Of a stretch of 21,248 bases of DNA, positions 19,704 to 21,248 are shown piece after piece. Source of the stretch: a virus; IMG/VR virus record IMGVR_UViG_3300032263_000006, positions 1 through 21,248 of that record; one strand, 5' to 3'. The position numbers and the translations under genes were made by a program. How positions within the stretch are numbered: the first letter of the stretch is position 1; each line of letters starts with the position of its first letter. The notes under the pieces are model-generated. The model saw only the letters and a program-made list of their open reading frames with translations, was not told where the DNA came from and ran no database searches.

Positions 19704-21248
19704 GTGGCTTCACTCTGGGAAGGCTTCACAACCAGTGTCAGCTCGGCACTGAGGTCGTATTTTTCGCGGACCCCTCAGCGTCAAGCAGCCGAGCTTCAGC
19801 GCGGGGGTATCCCGGCGGTCTCCCTGGCGGGGATGCCGTACAACCTGGTCACTCAGTTTGGCTACGACGCACTGGCCAACTATCTGCGAATCGACCAGGA
19901 CTTGCAGCAGCGGTACACGGACGTGGAAGAGATGGACGAGTATCCCGAGATTTCGGTGGGGCTCGACATCTACGCGGACGACGCGACCAGTCCGGACCTG
20001 GACCGGGAGCAGTCTATCTGGGCGGTCAGCCAGGACAAGAAAGTCGCTGACGAGCTGAACCACATGCTCCACAAACAGCTCCTGGTGGAGGATGACTCCT
20101 GGGGCGTGGTCCGGACCCTGTGCAAGTACGGGTCGGTGTTTGGCGAGGCACTGGTGACGGACCAGGGGCTGGTGGGCATCAACTACCTTCCCCCGCCGAC
20201 GGTTCGGCGCGTGGAGGGACCTCGGGGCCAGCTTCTCGGTTTCATCCAAGACATCAGGGGGGAGTTCAATATCAGCCTGGAGGACTTCTACACTCTGGCG
20301 GCGCAGCAGCAGATGTCCAGGGAGGGCAACGGGGCAGATATTCCGTCGGCGATGGGGAGGCCGCCGGGCGAGCTGACCGTCTTCGAGGACTGGGAGCTGA
20401 TTCACTGGCGGCTGCGTGGGAAGCACCTGCGGTCGGTCTACGGCAATGGGGTGGTCGACCCGGCCCGATGGATATGGAAGCGGCTGGCGCTATTGGAAGA
20501 CGCTTTGCTTATCTACAAGCTGGAGCGAGCCCCGGCCCGATACGCTTTCTACATCGACGTAGGCGAGCTGGACGCCGAGCGCGGTTTGGCCTTCGTCAAT
20601 CGGGTCAAGAACAGCTTTACCCGCCAGAAGTTCGTGAACCCCAACACGGGCAAGCTGGACATGCGGTTCAACCCCTTGCCAGTTGCTGCCTCGACTCCGG
20701 TCCCTCAGTTGGACGGACGGAGCATCACCATCGAGCAGATGGCGAGGGAGTATGACAAGGGCGCGAAGCATTGGGTCTACTCTGTTGACCGGCAGACGGG
20801 TCATGTTGTCCCCGGGGAGGTCCTGTGGGTCGGCAAGACGAGGGAGAAGGCCAAGACGGTCCGGGTGACGTTCGACGATGGTAACTGGGCTGACATGGCG
20901 CCTGACCATCCTGTGATGCGTCGTGACTGTACCTATGCCAATGCGGAGGACCTGAAGCCTGGCGACCGCGTGATGCCTCTTTATCGTCGCACCTCAAGCA
21001 AGGCCAAGGGCGACTCCATGGAGGGGTATGAGCTGGTCTATGACCCAGAGGACCAGGTATCGAGGTACACCCATCGGGTCGTGACGGGTGTGCTGGGGCG
21101 TCATGCGCCGGGGATGGTCGTTCATCATCAGGATTTCGACAAGAGGAACAACGACCCATCGAATTTGTTGGACATGGCGTTAGAGGAGCACCTCCGATTA
21201 CATCTCGATGCAGGGCATTCAGGTGGACGTGCGGTTGCGGAGAAACGG
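19704..21248 (+). CDS. Portal protein interrupted by an intein, 3'-truncated
   Basis: The frame stays open to the right edge (515 codons). Residues 1-325 are a portal protein of the T4 gp20 type: YPEISVGLDIYADDATSPD (about 81-99), a CKYGSVFGEALVTDQG segment, LERAPARYAFYIDVGEL and the end DMRFNPL (319-325). The remaining portal is missing because an intein begins near residues 326-330. The GTG start follows the terminase stop codon by one base and has GAGGGG before it. The portal is the DNA channel at the capsid vertex. The C-extein lies beyond the window. Confidence 0.85.
   Translation, partial: MASLWEGFTTSVSSALRSYFSRTPQRQAAELQRGGIPAVSLAGMPYNLVTQFGYDALANYLRIDQDLQQRYTDVEEMDEYPEISVGLDIYADDATSPDLDREQSIWAVSQDKKVADELNHMLHKQLLVEDDSWGVVRTLCKYGSVFGEALVTDQGLVGINYLPPPTVRRVEGPRGQLLGFIQDIRGEFNISLEDFYTLAAQQQMSREGNGADIPSAMGRPPGELTVFEDWELIHWRLRGKHLRSVYGNGVVDPARWIWKRLALLEDALLIYKLERAPARYAFYIDVGELDAERGLAFVNRVKNSFTRQKFVNPNTGKLDMRFNPLPVAASTPVPQLDGRSITIEQMAREYDKGAKHWVYSVDRQTGHVVPGEVLWVGKTREKAKTVRVTFDDGNWADMAPDHPVMRRDCTYANAEDLKPGDRVMPLYRRTSSKAKGDSMEGYELVYDPEDQVSRYTHRVVTGVLGRHAPGMVVHHQDFDKRNNDPSNLLDMALEEHLRLHLDAGHSGGRAVAEKR
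20679..21248 (+). other. Intein with HNH homing endonuclease (within portal gene), partial
   Basis: The Hint part starts at about residue 326-330 of the portal frame with ASTPVPQLDGRSIT, followed by HWVYSVDRQTGHVVPGEVLWVGKTR, the block-B-like MAPDHPVMRRD (His402) and DLKPGDRVMPLYRR. An HNH module follows: VHHQDFDKRNNDPSNLLDM and EEHLRLHLD (His474/475). The first residue is not an evident Cys or Ser, and the usual Thr of the T-x-x-H motif is replaced by Ala. The C-terminal splice block (His-Asn) is beyond the edge, so splicing cannot be judged. Confidence 0.8.

Noticed and set aside
20120-20755. Plus-strand frame of 211 codons in the portal region
   Set aside because: It is out of frame with the portal; the portal frame from 19704 is open throughout and has clear portal and intein motifs.

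Overview
This window is a compact, GC-rich, entirely plus-strand block of a tailed double-stranded DNA bacteriophage (or a prophage segment). The evidence is a complete phage-style DNA replication and recombination set followed directly by terminase and portal genes. Genes are packed end to end with short overlaps, GTG and TTG starts are common, and the largest gap between genes is about 130 bases. The portal resembles the T4 gp20 type and the single-strand binding protein resembles gp32, which suggests a large myovirus-like phage. Promoters look sigma70-like, so the host is bacterial, but nothing here identifies it. No tRNA, rRNA, CRISPR array, insertion sequence or integrase was seen.

Layout. 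(1) 1-1476: the 3' end of a probable cell-wall hydrolase and two small unknown genes. (2) 1508-4067: an unknown protein, a DnaC/IstB-like AAA+ helicase loader and a DnaB-like replicative helicase. (3) 4073-6575: a small SH3-like protein, a membrane protein with a Cys pair, a GroES-like co-chaperonin and a DnaG-type primase. (4) 6641-7402: a zinc-containing ssDNA-binding protein, with its own promoter and a 5' hairpin, closed by a strong intrinsic terminator. (5) 7532-9385: an SF2 helicase of the UvsW/XPB type. (6) 9446-9997: a MerR-like DNA-binding protein. (7) 10045-14788: a recombination block with a RecA-like recombinase, an Hjc-like PD-(D/E)XK nuclease, a Cas4/RecB-like nuclease, a RuvC-like resolvase and two proteins of unknown role. 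(8) 14822-16858: a large protein of unknown function. (9) 16941-end: small terminase, large terminase and a portal gene interrupted by an intein with an HNH homing endonuclease, running off the window.

The replication genes form a plausible working set: the loader places the DnaB-like helicase, the primase primes, the SSB coats single strands, and the recombinase with branch-processing helicase and nucleases supports recombination-dependent replication and resolves branched DNA before the terminase packages it through the portal. No DNA polymerase is present in the window.

The least expected signals are regulatory. Three perfect 7+7 bp palindromes of one family (GTGCA-N7-TGCAC) sit at gene junctions. 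Several genes without a Shine-Dalgarno have a -10-like element ending only 6-9 bases before the ATG, suggesting leaderless mRNAs. Two promoters share a 14-base core. A hairpin covers part of the ribosome site of the 678-residue protein.
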